This document shows positions 1 to 6,899 of a stretch of 15,961 nucleotides of DNA, in pieces; the first letter of the stretch is position 1, and each line of letters starts with the position of its first letter. Source of the stretch: an uncultured Lachnospiraceae bacterium (GTDB lineage: Bacteria; Bacillota_A; Clostridia; Lachnospirales; Lachnospiraceae); assembly GCA_902773195.1 (NCBI GenBank), contig CACYDL010000017.1, positions 1 to 15,961 of the forward strand, given 5' to 3'. Below the pieces are notes generated by a model that was not told the origin of the DNA, searched no databases, and saw only the letters and a list, made by a program, of their open reading frames with translations. The position numbers were made by a program, and so were the translations under genes.

Positions 1-424
1 AGAGATGGCCCGACAGCAGCTTTCTCAGCTCGTCGTCGGTGTAGAGCTTTCCGGAAGCCAGGATCTCCTTCGCCGTGAGGATGAAGCCGGGGCTGCAGAA
101 GCCGCACTGGATCGCCGTCTCGTCGATAAAGGCCTTCTGGATATCGGACAGCTCCCCGTTCGGCCCCTCCAGGCCCTCCAGGGTGGTGATGTCCTTTCCG
201 TCGGCCCACACCGCCAGATAGATGCAGGAGTCGAAGCACTCCCCGTCGATGATGACCGTGCAGGCGCCGCACTCTCCGACCTCGCACCCCTTCTTGACGG
301 AGGTCAGGCGGTAGTCGTTTCTGAGCATATCGGTCAGCGACGCCCTGACGTCCACGATGGTGGTCCGCTTTTTCCCGTTGATCGTGCAGGTGACCTGCTT
401 GAACTGCCTGGTGTCTTCAGCCAC
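1..424 (-). CDS. xdhC: Xanthine dehydrogenase family, 2Fe-2S iron-sulfur subunit (3' end beyond window)
   Basis: Small iron-sulfur subunit of a three-subunit molybdenum hydroxylase. It carries electrons from the Mo centre in XdhA to FAD in XdhB. About 141 residues are visible and the protein leaves the window just after SGHL, where the family normally continues with the CRCTGY motif. The first, plant-ferredoxin-type cluster has its ligands at Cys47, Cys52, Cys55 and Cys67 (CEVGECGAC followed by DSC). The start of the second cluster domain is CGFCSPG at residues 107-113. The start is taken as the GTG at 424, because AGGAGGTGA sits just upstream and no ATG precedes the ferredoxin fold. This start overlaps the last codons of xdhB by 8 bases, which suggests translational coupling. 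An extra cysteine, Cys63, lies between the third and fourth ligands and is probably not a ligand. The exact substrate (xanthine, hypoxanthine or another purine) cannot be told from this subunit. Confidence 0.93.
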   Translation of the reverse strand, partial: MAEDTRQFKQVTCTINGKKRTTIVDVRASLTDMLRNDYRLTSVKKGCEVGECGACTVIIDGECFDSCIYLAVWADGKDITTLEGLEGPNGELSDIQKAFIDETAIQCGFCSPGFILTAKEILASGKLYTDDELRKLLSGHL

Positions 425-1307
425 TGATCTCACCTCCTGCCTTTCTGACCGCCTCCTCGAAGGCCCGCATCGCCATGGTGCTGCAAAGATGCAGCCGGAA
501 GTCCTTCGACGCTCTCCAGCTGTTTCTGGGATTGACGTCCTCCAGGACCGTTTTTCCGATCAGCTCCGCCGTCTCGCGGCTGACGCTTCTTCCGGCCGCC
601 GTCTCCTCGGTCTTTTTCGCCCGCATCGGGACGGGGCCCGCGACGCCGTAGCCGATCCTTATATCGCGTATCTCCTTCTTGTCGCGGGACAGCTTCACAT
701 TGACAGAGCAGCCCGTCGTGGCGATCTCCATCGCGTTTCTCATCCCGTATTTGATGTAGTGTCCCTTGTATCCCGCGTAGGATTTTTTCGGAATGATGAT
801 GTGCGTCTGGATTTCTCCCGGGCGGAGATCGACCTTGCCCGGGCCGAGATAGAACTCTTCGATAGGAAGAATCCGCTTCCCGTCAGGACCCGTAAGCTCG
901 ATCAGCGCGTCGTAGGCGAAGAGCGTGGAGGCGGAGTCCGCCGAGGTGACGCCGTTGCAGGTATTGCCCCCGATGGTGCCGATCGCCCGGATCTGCGGCC
1001 CGCCCACCATGTTGACGGCGTCCGCGAGAACGGAGATGTGCCTGCGGATGAGCGGATCCGCGTGAATGTGCGAGAAGGACGTCAGCGAGCCGATGCGGAT
1101 GCTGCCGTCTTCCCCGTCCCTGACGACGCCCCTCAGCCCGTCGAGGCCGTAGATGCTTACAAGCTCTTTTCCCGCGAGTCTTCCCTCGCGTATTTTGATC
1201 AGAACGTCCGATCCTCCGGCGATGACCACCGCCTCCGGATGCTCGAGGAGAAGCCGGACGGCGTCCTCGACGGACGATGCCTCATACAGTGCTTTGATAT
1301 CGTACAT
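417..1307 (-). CDS. xdhB: Xanthine dehydrogenase family, FAD-binding subunit
   Basis: FAD subunit of 296 residues, the usual length for stand-alone XdhB/CoxM-type proteins. It passes electrons from the 2Fe-2S subunit to NAD+ or another acceptor. The N-terminal FAD-binding domain shows VIAGGSDVLIKIR (residues 28-40), the family's AGGTD-type pyrophosphate loop. The second flavin loop is IGTIGGNTCNG (109-119). The C-terminal third (about 190-290) matches the CO dehydrogenase flavoprotein C-terminal domain. The ATG at 1307 lies 15 bases after the xdhA stop, with an AAAGGGG ribosome-binding sequence ahead of it. The gene overlaps the start of xdhC. It is co-transcribed in the order A-B-C, as in E. 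coli xdhABC. Confidence 0.95.
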   Translation of the reverse strand: MYDIKALYEASSVEDAVRLLLEHPEAVVIAGGSDVLIKIREGRLAGKELVSIYGLDGLRGVVRDGEDGSIRIGSLTSFSHIHADPLIRRHISVLADAVNMVGGPQIRAIGTIGGNTCNGVTSADSASTLFAYDALIELTGPDGKRILPIEEFYLGPGKVDLRPGEIQTHIIIPKKSYAGYKGHYIKYGMRNAMEIATTGCSVNVKLSRDKKEIRDIRIGYGVAGPVPMRAKKTEETAAGRSVSRETAELIGKTVLEDVNPRNSWRASKDFRLHLCSTMAMRAFEEAVRKAGGEISG

Positions 1308-1322
1308 ACCGGTTTTCCCCTT

Positions 1323-3605
1323 TCAGATCAGGCCTGCTTCGGTGAATTTTACGAACATCTGGTGCGGATCGATCGGAAGCTGATCGAACGCGACGCCCGT
1401 CGCCTGCAGCACGGCGTTGCGGACGGCCGGCGCGACCGGGATGACGGGCGGCTCCCCGAGAGCCTTGGTCCCGTAGGCGCTGGTGGGCTCGGCGTTCTCG
1501 ACAAACTGAGCCTCCAGGTGCGGATGGTCCATAAAGGTGGACAGCTTGTAGTCGAGCAGATTGCCGTTCAGAAGCTTTCCGGTCTTTTCGTCGTAAATCA
1601 TCTTCTCGGACAGGGCGTAGCCGATTCCCATGCTCATGCCGCCCTGTACCTGGGCCTTCGCGAGCTCCGGGTTGATCAGCGTGCCGCAGTCGTGGACGTT
1701 GATGATCTTAAGGATCCGGATCTTGCACATGGGGATGTCCACCTCCACCTCGGCAAAGCCGCAGCCGAAGCTGTAGGCGTTGCTCTTGGTCATCGTCGTC
1801 TTCTCGGCGGTGAGATGGATGCTGTTCTCCCGGTCGTAGAGGGCGGTCGTCGCCAGCTCGCCCATGGACATCAGCACTCTGCCGTCCGTCGTGCGGACGA
1901 TGTTGCCGTCGACGATGTCCATGAGATACGGCTGCATCCGCGTGTAGCGGTACGCCGTGTCGAGAATCTTGTCCCTCAGCTCCTCGGCCGTGGCGCGGAT
2001 CGCCATGCCCGTCACGTAGGACTGTCTGGAGGCGTAGGCGCCGGTCCCGAAGGGAGTGATATCCGTATCCTGGCAGGACATGATGTGGACCATGCCGAAG
2101 GGAAGCCCGAGGGTCTGGGCCGCCATCTGGGTGAAGGCCGTGTCCGCGCCCTGTCCGATCTCGGTGTCGCCCACCTGGACCTGGACCGAGCCGTCCTGAT
2201 TGACGATCATGCGGCAGGCCGCCGTCTCGAGGGCAATGGGCCAGACGGCCGTGTTGTACCAGAACGGGGCGAAGCCGATGCCGCGGCGCACGGGTCCGGT
2301 CTGATCCGCGTATTCCCGGCGTTTCTTCTCATAATCCATGTACGCCATGCCCTTCTCGAGGGTCTGGCGGAAGGAGTCATAGTACTGCTCGTTCTTTGAG
2401 AACGCGTCCACGTATCCCACCGGCATCAGATGGTCGAGGCGCCATTTCATCGGATCCAGCCCCAGCTTCACGCAGATGTCCTCCGAGTGGGCCTCGACGG
2501 CGAAGATCGCCTGGGGCATGCCGTAGGCGCGCATCGCGCCGGCCGGCTGCCGGTTCGTAAACACCGTCCAGGCGTCGCACTCGACGTTGTCGCAGGGATA
2601 CAGCTGGGGGAAGGCCCCCATTCCCTTGGCGGCGATGGCGTGTCCGTGGGAGGCGTAGGCGCCCTGGTTGGACCAGCACTCCAGCTTTCTGGCGACGATG
2701 GTTCCGTCGGGCCGGAGCCAGCTTATGATGTGGCTCCGGATGGCGTGGCGGACCCTGTTGTTCCGGAAGGTCTCCTCCCTTGTGCATTCGAGCTTGACGA
2801 GCCTTCCTCCCACCTGGGTGGACAGGTAGGCGCACAGCGGCTCGTACAGTACGTCCTGCTTGTTTCCGAAGCCGCCGCCGATATAGGGCTTGATCACCCG
2901 GACGTTGCCCCAGGGGACGCCGAGGGCCTGGCCCACGACGCGGCGGACGATGTGAGGGATCTGCGTCGACGCCACGACGACGATCCTCCCGTTCTCCTCG
3001 TACGCGAAGCAGACGGCGTTTTCGATGTGACAGTGCTGCACGGTGGGCGTGTCGTACCAGCCCTCCACCCGTACCAGGCCCGGTTCCTTTACGGCTTCGC
3101 TGTAATCGCCTCTCCGGATATCCGTGTGGGCCAGGACGTTGCCGGGAAATCTCTCGTGGAGCTGGGGAGCTCCTTCCTTCATGGCCTCCTGCGCGTCCAG
3201 GACGACGGGGAGCTCCTCGTATTCCACCCGGATGGCGCTGACGGCCTGCATGGCGGAAATCTCGTCCTCCGCCACGACGGCCGCGACGTCGTCGCCGTAA
3301 TAGCGGACGTGCTTCGTGAGAAGCAGGCGGTCCTTCACGTCCTGATGTCCGGGATCGGTGGACCAGGGATGCCCTGCCGTCGGGAAATAGTTCTCCGGGA
3401 CGTCAAAGCACGTGACAATCTTCACGACGCCCGGGATCTTCTCCGCCTCGGAGGTGTCCACCGACTTGACGAAGCCGTGGCCGATACTTGCGTGAAGAAC
3501 CTTGGCGATGAGCGCGCCGCGGTCGCAGAGATCGTCGGCGTACTTCGTTCTGCCGGTCGCCTTGTCGTGCGCGTCGACTCTCTGAATGCTCTTTCCGATA
3601 ATCAT
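1323..3605 (-). CDS. xdhA: Xanthine dehydrogenase family, molybdopterin-binding catalytic subunit
   Basis: Large catalytic subunit of 760 residues, close to the roughly 750 of E. coli XdhA. It hydroxylates a purine (xanthine or hypoxanthine) at the molybdenum centre. Visible landmarks are the aldehyde oxidase/xanthine dehydrogenase a/b hammerhead domain (about 13-135), the cofactor loop GGGFGNK (243-249), RAYGMPQ (359-365, carrying the conserved substrate-site arginine), IGQGADT (483-489) and GEPP with the catalytic glutamate at 718. The reading frame stays open upstream into the tRNA gene. The start is placed at the ATG at 3605 because the family's N-terminal 'IGKS..R.DA..K..G...Y..D' sequence begins there and AGGAAGGG lies upstream. 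A near-consensus promoter lies about 70-100 bases before it. Related substrate classes (nicotinate, other purines, selenium-dependent hydroxylases) are not excluded. Confidence 0.95.
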   Translation of the reverse strand: MIIGKSIQRVDAHDKATGRTKYADDLCDRGALIAKVLHASIGHGFVKSVDTSEAEKIPGVVKIVTCFDVPENYFPTAGHPWSTDPGHQDVKDRLLLTKHVRYYGDDVAAVVAEDEISAMQAVSAIRVEYEELPVVLDAQEAMKEGAPQLHERFPGNVLAHTDIRRGDYSEAVKEPGLVRVEGWYDTPTVQHCHIENAVCFAYEENGRIVVVASTQIPHIVRRVVGQALGVPWGNVRVIKPYIGGGFGNKQDVLYEPLCAYLSTQVGGRLVKLECTREETFRNNRVRHAIRSHIISWLRPDGTIVARKLECWSNQGAYASHGHAIAAKGMGAFPQLYPCDNVECDAWTVFTNRQPAGAMRAYGMPQAIFAVEAHSEDICVKLGLDPMKWRLDHLMPVGYVDAFSKNEQYYDSFRQTLEKGMAYMDYEKKRREYADQTGPVRRGIGFAPFWYNTAVWPIALETAACRMIVNQDGSVQVQVGDTEIGQGADTAFTQMAAQTLGLPFGMVHIMSCQDTDITPFGTGAYASRQSYVTGMAIRATAEELRDKILDTAYRYTRMQPYLMDIVDGNIVRTTDGRVLMSMGELATTALYDRENSIHLTAEKTTMTKSNAYSFGCGFAEVEVDIPMCKIRILKIINVHDCGTLINPELAKAQVQGGMSMGIGYALSEKMIYDEKTGKLLNGNLLDYKLSTFMDHPHLEAQFVENAEPTSAYGTKALGEPPVIPVAPAVRNAVLQATGVAFDQLPIDPHQMFVKFTEAGLI

Positions 3606-3674
3606 CTCTTCATCAGCCCTTCCTGCGTTTGAATGGAATTGTTTTCCTGTTTTCTGCTGCTTCCGATTGCATAT

Positions 3675-3703
3675 ATTGTATAAAAAATCCGCGGAACAGT
3701 CAA
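3675..3703 (-). promoter_or_regulatory. Sigma-A type promoter of xdhABC
   Basis: On the minus strand TTGACT (3703-3698) is followed by a 17-base spacer and TACAAT (3680-3675), one mismatch from consensus in each hexamer. The expected transcription start is near 3668, giving a leader of about 63 nt before the xdhA ATG at 3605. The promoter lies downstream of the tRNA terminator, so xdhABC should be transcribed independently of the tRNA. An A/T palindrome (TTTTTAAAAA, 3737-3746) lies too far upstream to be a normal UP element. I see no convincing operator. Confidence 0.8.
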
Positions 3704-3794
3704 CAGCGCTTCGGGCATCTTGCACAATTTCGGGTCTTTTTAAAAATCTTTTTTTCACGGGCAGGGACGGCGCGGCCCCCGCGGCCCCGCCGCG

Positions 3795-3831
3795 AAAAAA
3801 AACGGGAACCCCTGATCTACAGGGATTCCCG
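3795..3831 (-). terminator. Intrinsic terminator after tRNA-Thr
   Basis: The minus-strand RNA forms a 12-bp stem: bases 3820-3831 pair with 3803-3814, with a 5-base loop at 3815-3819. It is followed at once by eight U residues (3802-3795). The one non-Watson-Crick pair is G-U on this strand and would be C-A on the other strand. That indicates the signal serves minus-strand transcripts, that is, the tRNA. Confidence 0.9.
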
Positions 3832-3835
3832 CTCC

Positions 3836-3908
3836 AGCCGATGATCGGACTCGAACCGATGACCTGCGCATTACGAATGCGCTGCTCTACCAACTGAGCC
3901 ACATCGGC
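3836..3908 (-). tRNA. tRNA-Thr, anticodon CGU
   Basis: The 73-nt cloverleaf folds completely. The acceptor stem is GCCGATG/CATCGGC, the D stem GCTC/GAGC with an AGTTGGTA loop, the anticodon stem GCGCA/TGCGC with loop TTCGTAA, and the T stem ATCGG/CCGAT with loop TTCGAGT. The anticodon CGT reads ACG, hence threonine. The discriminator is U and no CCA is encoded (GGA follows), so CCA must be added after transcription. The gene stands alone, with its own promoter and terminator. Confidence 0.96.
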
Positions 3909-3922
3909 AGGCCACTTTTACA

Positions 3923-3950
3923 ATTATACACATTATTTCGATAAAAGCAA
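3923..3950 (-). promoter_or_regulatory. Promoter of tRNA-Thr
   Basis: On the minus strand TTGCTT (3950-3945), a 16-base spacer and a perfect TATAAT (3928-3923) precede the tRNA 5' end at 3908 by about 15 bases. This puts the start of transcription near 3916. The surrounding sequence is much richer in A/T than the rest of the window. Confidence 0.75.
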
Positions 3951-3987
3951 CAGGAAATTTCAAAACTTCACGAAATAAACCTCGCGG

Positions 3988-4006
3988 AGCCGTCCGTGAT
4001 ACGGCT
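3988..4006 (-). terminator. Weak hairpin downstream of mrp, possible terminator
   Basis: AGCCGT (minus strand, 4006-4001) pairs with ACGGCT (3993-3988) around a 7-base loop. The following bases are only moderately T-rich (GGTTTATTT after a GC-rich gap), so this is a poor intrinsic terminator. It is the only hairpin seen between the mrp stop and the tRNA promoter. Confidence 0.3.
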
Positions 4007-4046
4007 GAAATTCCCTGCTGCTTTCCCCTGTGTCCCGTGAGAGCTT

Positions 4047-4102
4047 CCCGGATCCTCCGTCCGCTCAGATGACGCCCGGGTCCTCCGTCCGCTCAGATGA
4101 CG
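4047..4102. repeat. 28-bp tandem duplication across the mrp stop codon
   Basis: Two adjacent 28-base units, 4047-4074 and 4075-4102, are identical except at one position (cccgga versus cccggg at the sixth base). The second unit holds the last codons and the TGA stop of mrp (4095-4093). The other unit repeats the same sequence just after the gene. Because 28 is not a multiple of three and the stop lies in the gene-proximal unit, the protein is unaffected. Confidence 0.92.
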
Positions 4103-4923
4103 TCCCGGATCAGGTCGTACACGATGCCCGCGGTCTCCGGTTCGACGTCCTCGATCCGGCCGGCGTCACAGAGCGACGCCAGCTTCGGCAGGACGGGAAG
4201 GGACGCCGTCCGGGCGATGCCGTACTTCTCCGCGACGGAGGCGGCTCCGCTCTCGCCGAAGAGCATGATCTTCCTGCCGCAGTCCGGACACTCGATCCAG
4301 CTCATGTTTTCCACCAGCCCCAGAATCGGGATGTTCATGGCGGAAGCCATCTTCGCGGCTTTTCCGACGATCATCGAGACGAGGTCCTGGGGCGACGTGA
4401 CCACGATGATGCCGTCCACCGGCAGGGACTGAAAGACCGTCAGGGGGACGTCGCCGGTTCCCGGCGGCATGTCGACGAACAGACAGTCGAGATCCCCCCA
4501 GGATACCTCCGTCCAGAACTGCTTCACCGTGCCGGCGATGATGGGTCCCCGCCAGATGACGGGATCATCGCTGTTCGGAAGAAGAAGGTTGATGGACATG
4601 ACGCTGATGCCCGTGGAGGTGGCGGCGGGAACCAGTCCGTTCTCGTTTCCGAGGATGTGCGTCCCCTCGATTCCGAAGATTCTCGGAATGGACGGGCCGG
4701 TGATGTCCGCGTCCAGGATGCCCGCGCGTTTTCCGCCGCACAGAGCGCCCACCGCGAGGAGGGACGTCACCATGGATTTGCCGACGCCGCCCTTCCCGCT
4801 GACGATTCCGATCACCTTTTTGATGTTCGATCCCTTGTTCGGCTCCGCGAGGAAGCTTCTGGGATCCCGCTCAGCACATGCTTCTCCGCAGCTGCTGCAG
4901 TCATGATTACAGTTTTCAGCCAT
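4093..4923 (-). CDS. mrp: Mrp/NBP35 family ATP-binding iron-sulfur carrier protein
   Basis: Cytoplasmic P-loop ATPase of 276 residues that binds a labile 4Fe-4S cluster at a dimer interface and delivers it to apo-proteins. The deviant Walker A motif is GKGGVGKS (43-50). DADITGPSIPRI (71-82) and DMPPGTGD (151-158) are family hallmarks, and CPDC (212-215) is the bridging cluster CxxC. It lacks the N-terminal MIP18/DUF59 domain of longer Mrp proteins. Instead it opens with a cysteine cluster at Cys5, Cys9, Cys12 and Cys16, recalling the N-terminal cluster of NBP35 although the spacing differs. The start at 4923 has AAGGAG six bases upstream. It is the last gene of the 9.0-4.1 kb run, 84 bases after the DUF308 gene. 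IlvD, XdhC and the activase in this window are plausible Fe-S clients, but that is inference. Confidence 0.93.
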   Translation of the reverse strand: MAENCNHDCSSCGEACAERDPRSFLAEPNKGSNIKKVIGIVSGKGGVGKSMVTSLLAVGALCGGKRAGILDADITGPSIPRIFGIEGTHILGNENGLVPAATSTGISVMSINLLLPNSDDPVIWRGPIIAGTVKQFWTEVSWGDLDCLFVDMPPGTGDVPLTVFQSLPVDGIIVVTSPQDLVSMIVGKAAKMASAMNIPILGLVENMSWIECPDCGRKIMLFGESGAASVAEKYGIARTASLPVLPKLASLCDAGRIEDVEPETAGIVYDLIRDVI

Positions 4924-4975
4924 TTCCGCTCCTTTTCTTTGTCCGTAGAAATTGTGTCACATAAATCCCCGTCAT

Positions 4976-4995
4976 GAATCCCCTGACCGGGATTC
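4976..4995 (-). other. Intercistronic hairpin between DUF308 gene and mrp
   Basis: GAATCCC and GGGATTC form a 7-bp perfect stem around a 6-base loop, 12 bases after the DUF308 stop codon. No T-run follows on the minus strand, so it is not a clear terminator. It could stabilise or partly terminate the upstream message. Confidence 0.35.
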
Positions 4996-5007
4996 CCCTT
5001 CCTTCCG

Positions 5008-5817
5008 TCACTGGCCGTGGTCCAGCCTCTCGCCCGTCTCGGGGTCAAAACGCATCGCCTGCTGAGCCGGACCGCTCTGGGGAGCCGGGGAAGGCGGCGC
5101 GCCGCTTTCCGCCTGCATCACGCCGGGCGCGAAGGGATCGTCGTCCGTGATGCTGCGCGCCTGCTCCGGCGCCGGCGCAGGGGGCACGGGACCGGAGGGC
5201 TGCTCCGGCGCCGGCCTGGGGGCGGGTTTCCCGACGGGAATGCCCTTCCTGATCCTGCGGAAGGTCATCTCGCTGAGGAAGACCGTGACAAATCCGGAGA
5301 TCCCGTCATACAGCAGGAAGATGCCGGACAGAATCGAGAACGTCCCCTCGACCGCGGCCGGCCTGATCAGCAGGATTCCCGCCATCACCGCGGAGACGGC
5401 GGCGAGAACCAGTACGATCCACCAGCGGTACATCCCGACGTGGAAGAGGTCGATGGCGTTCTGGAGCTTGATGATGCAGCCCCCGATCAGGAATATCCCG
5501 TAGACGAACACCACATAGCGCGGAACGTCGCTGTGGCGCGCGATGAACGCAATGCCCGCGATGACGCAGAGAACGCCGAGGAAAAGATCCGTGGCGATAA
5601 TGCTCACCTCGTTCTGACGGCGGAAAAAGATATAGATCCTGTACGCGCCGACGGCGATGGCGCCGATCCCGATGACGAAGCCCATGATGGTCTGCATTTC
5701 GTTCGGGAACATGATGAGGGTGATGCCCAGGGCCGTAAAGGCGGCGGCGACGATCACCGTGATCAGCTTCACCTTCTTCAGAACGTCCTCATGTCTCATA
5801 TAAGGTTCGTTGTGCAT
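5008..5817 (-). CDS. DUF308/HdeD-like six-helix membrane protein with proline-rich tail
   Basis: 269-residue integral membrane protein. Six hydrophobic segments lie at about 17-37, 43-65, 72-94, 99-118, 131-151 and 159-181, in the regular paired pattern of DUF308 (HdeD-type) proteins. Residues 188-269 form a hydrophilic tail rich in Pro, Ala, Glu and Gln that ends with FDPETGERL. HdeD in E. coli is linked to acid resistance, but for clostridial relatives the role is unknown and none is assigned here. The start at 5817 has GGAGG seven bases upstream. The gene lies 31 bases after the stop of the sugar-binding lipoprotein and is probably co-transcribed with it. Family assignment rests on topology and general resemblance, so the membrane nature is sure and the family name is probable. 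Confidence 0.8.
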   Translation of the reverse strand: MHNEPYMRHEDVLKKVKLITVIVAAAFTALGITLIMFPNEMQTIMGFVIGIGAIAVGAYRIYIFFRRQNEVSIIATDLFLGVLCVIAGIAFIARHSDVPRYVVFVYGIFLIGGCIIKLQNAIDLFHVGMYRWWIVLVLAAVSAVMAGILLIRPAAVEGTFSILSGIFLLYDGISGFVTVFLSEMTFRRIRKGIPVGKPAPRPAPEQPSGPVPPAPAPEQARSITDDDPFAPGVMQAESGAPPSPAPQSGPAQQAMRFDPETGERLDHGQ

Positions 5818-5848
5818 TTGCTTTCCTCCTTTCCGAAGTCAGATGGAA

Positions 5849-6898
5849 CTAAAAGAATTTCGCCCAGTATTCGATATTGTCCCTGCTGAATCTGTAGGGA
5901 GAGCCGACCACGACCTCCGTGCCGCCGTCGGCGGCCTTCGTGACCTCGAAGGTCCCCAGCTCCTGGGTGCGGAAGGATTCTCCCATCGCGCCGGTGATCT
6001 GGTTCTCATGGAGGGCCACCGATACGCAGGCCGTCAGCATGCCGACGTCGTGCGGATTCCTCAGGAAGAAAAACGGGCACTCGGCGTCATCCCCGGTGTA
6101 TTCCTTCATCTCCGACGGCAGGCCGAAGCCCGTCAGCCGCACGTCCGAGCCGGCGTCGCGCACCGCCCGGCAGGCGGCGGGAAGACAGACAGACGTCATG
6201 CAGCAGATCACCTTGAGATCCGGATAATTCTGAAGAAGCGCCTTGGTCTGGTCATAGGACATGCGGACCGACTCGTTGCCGTAGGCGATCTCAAGAAGCT
6301 CCAGGCCGGCGTAGGCTTCCTTCTTCATCTGTTCTCTCAGCGAGTCGGTCCAGCCGCTGTGTCGGTCGGCTGCCGCCGTGGACGTCAGGACGGCCCACTG
6401 GCCGCTTCCCCCCGTCAGCTCCAGCACGGAGTCCAGCATGGTCTCGGCCGTCTTCTCATTGCTGGTCGCGTTGATGAACAGCTCCCTGGACTCCGGCGTC
6501 GAGGGTCTGTCGAAGGAGCACACGCTGATGCCCTTCTCCATCGCGGACTTCAGGACGTCCTCCAGCGCCCCTGCGTCGTTGGGGGCGATGGCGATGCAGG
6601 AGACCTCCTCGTCGATCAGCTCCTGCACGAGGCGTCTCTGCTCTTTGGTGGAGCTGCCTCTGGGTCTTTCGACGACGTAGTTTCTGTTGGCCTTCTCCAT
6701 GATCTCGGAAAAACCGGCGGCCTCCAGGTCGTCGTAGGCGTTTTCTTCGTTGGGAAGAATCAACGCGTATTTTTCCTCCGCCAGCGTGATCGTCGTCGTG
6801 CCGGAGGCGGCGGACTTCGTCTTTTTTGCCGCGTGCTTCGGGCCGCATCCCTGCAGAAGGACCGCCAGGACGAGCAGCGGAATCATCAGCCGTCTCAT
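5849..6898 (-). CDS. RhaS/LsrB-type sugar-binding lipoprotein (periplasmic-binding-protein family 4)
   Basis: 349-residue exported lipoprotein. It has a short basic start, a hydrophobic stretch (4-15) and a lipobox LQGC with the lipidated Cys18. A Lys/Ala/Ser-rich linker follows, then a two-lobed type-I sugar-binding fold. Landmarks resembling rhamnose (RhaS) and autoinducer-2 (LsrB) binding proteins are AIAPNDAGALEDVL in lobe 1, the TSVCLPAA segment and GFGLPSEMKEY in lobe 2. The ligand is not determinable here. Two starts are possible: an in-frame TTG at 6910, overlapping the upstream stop, and the ATG at 6898. The ATG gives an ideal 17-residue signal peptide and is preferred. The ribosome-binding sequence is weak, and the start is one base after the glgB-like stop, so translation is probably coupled. 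No permease or ATPase gene lies nearby, so this is an orphan binding protein that may sense or deliver to a distant transporter. Confidence 0.88.
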   Translation of the reverse strand: MRRLMIPLLVLAVLLQGCGPKHAAKKTKSAASGTTTITLAEEKYALILPNEENAYDDLEAAGFSEIMEKANRNYVVERPRGSSTKEQRRLVQELIDEEVSCIAIAPNDAGALEDVLKSAMEKGISVCSFDRPSTPESRELFINATSNEKTAETMLDSVLELTGGSGQWAVLTSTAAADRHSGWTDSLREQMKKEAYAGLELLEIAYGNESVRMSYDQTKALLQNYPDLKVICCMTSVCLPAACRAVRDAGSDVRLTGFGLPSEMKEYTGDDAECPFFFLRNPHDVGMLTACVSVALHENQITGAMGESFRTQELGTFEVTKAADGGTEVVVGSPYRFSRDNIEYWAKFF

Positions 6899-6899
6899 A

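Noticed and set aside
357..2399. A 680-residue open frame on the plus strand, with others at 2430-3632, 5017-5889, 7560-9101, 9007-10536, 10235-11905 and 12289-13890
   Set aside because: All lie antisense to well-supported genes, and their translations are rich in Arg, Asp, Val, Gly and His with no recognisable domain. Long stop-free antisense frames are expected opposite GC-rich genes.
3736..3748. UP element or operator at the TTTTTAAAAA palindrome
   Set aside because: It lies more than 30 bases upstream of the -35 hexamer, outside the usual UP position, and is simple A/T sequence.
3606..3902. N-terminal extension of xdhA by 99 residues, starting inside the tRNA
   Set aside because: The extension runs through the tRNA, its terminator and the xdhABC promoter, and does not resemble the family. 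The ATG at 3605 with a ribosome-binding sequence fits.
4940..4975. Possible promoter and CRP/FNR-like palindrome (TGTGACACA) upstream of mrp
   Set aside because: The palindrome is only 9 bases and lacks the half-site spacing of CRP/FNR sites. The best -35/-10 pair (TTCATG, 16, CACAAT) is weak.
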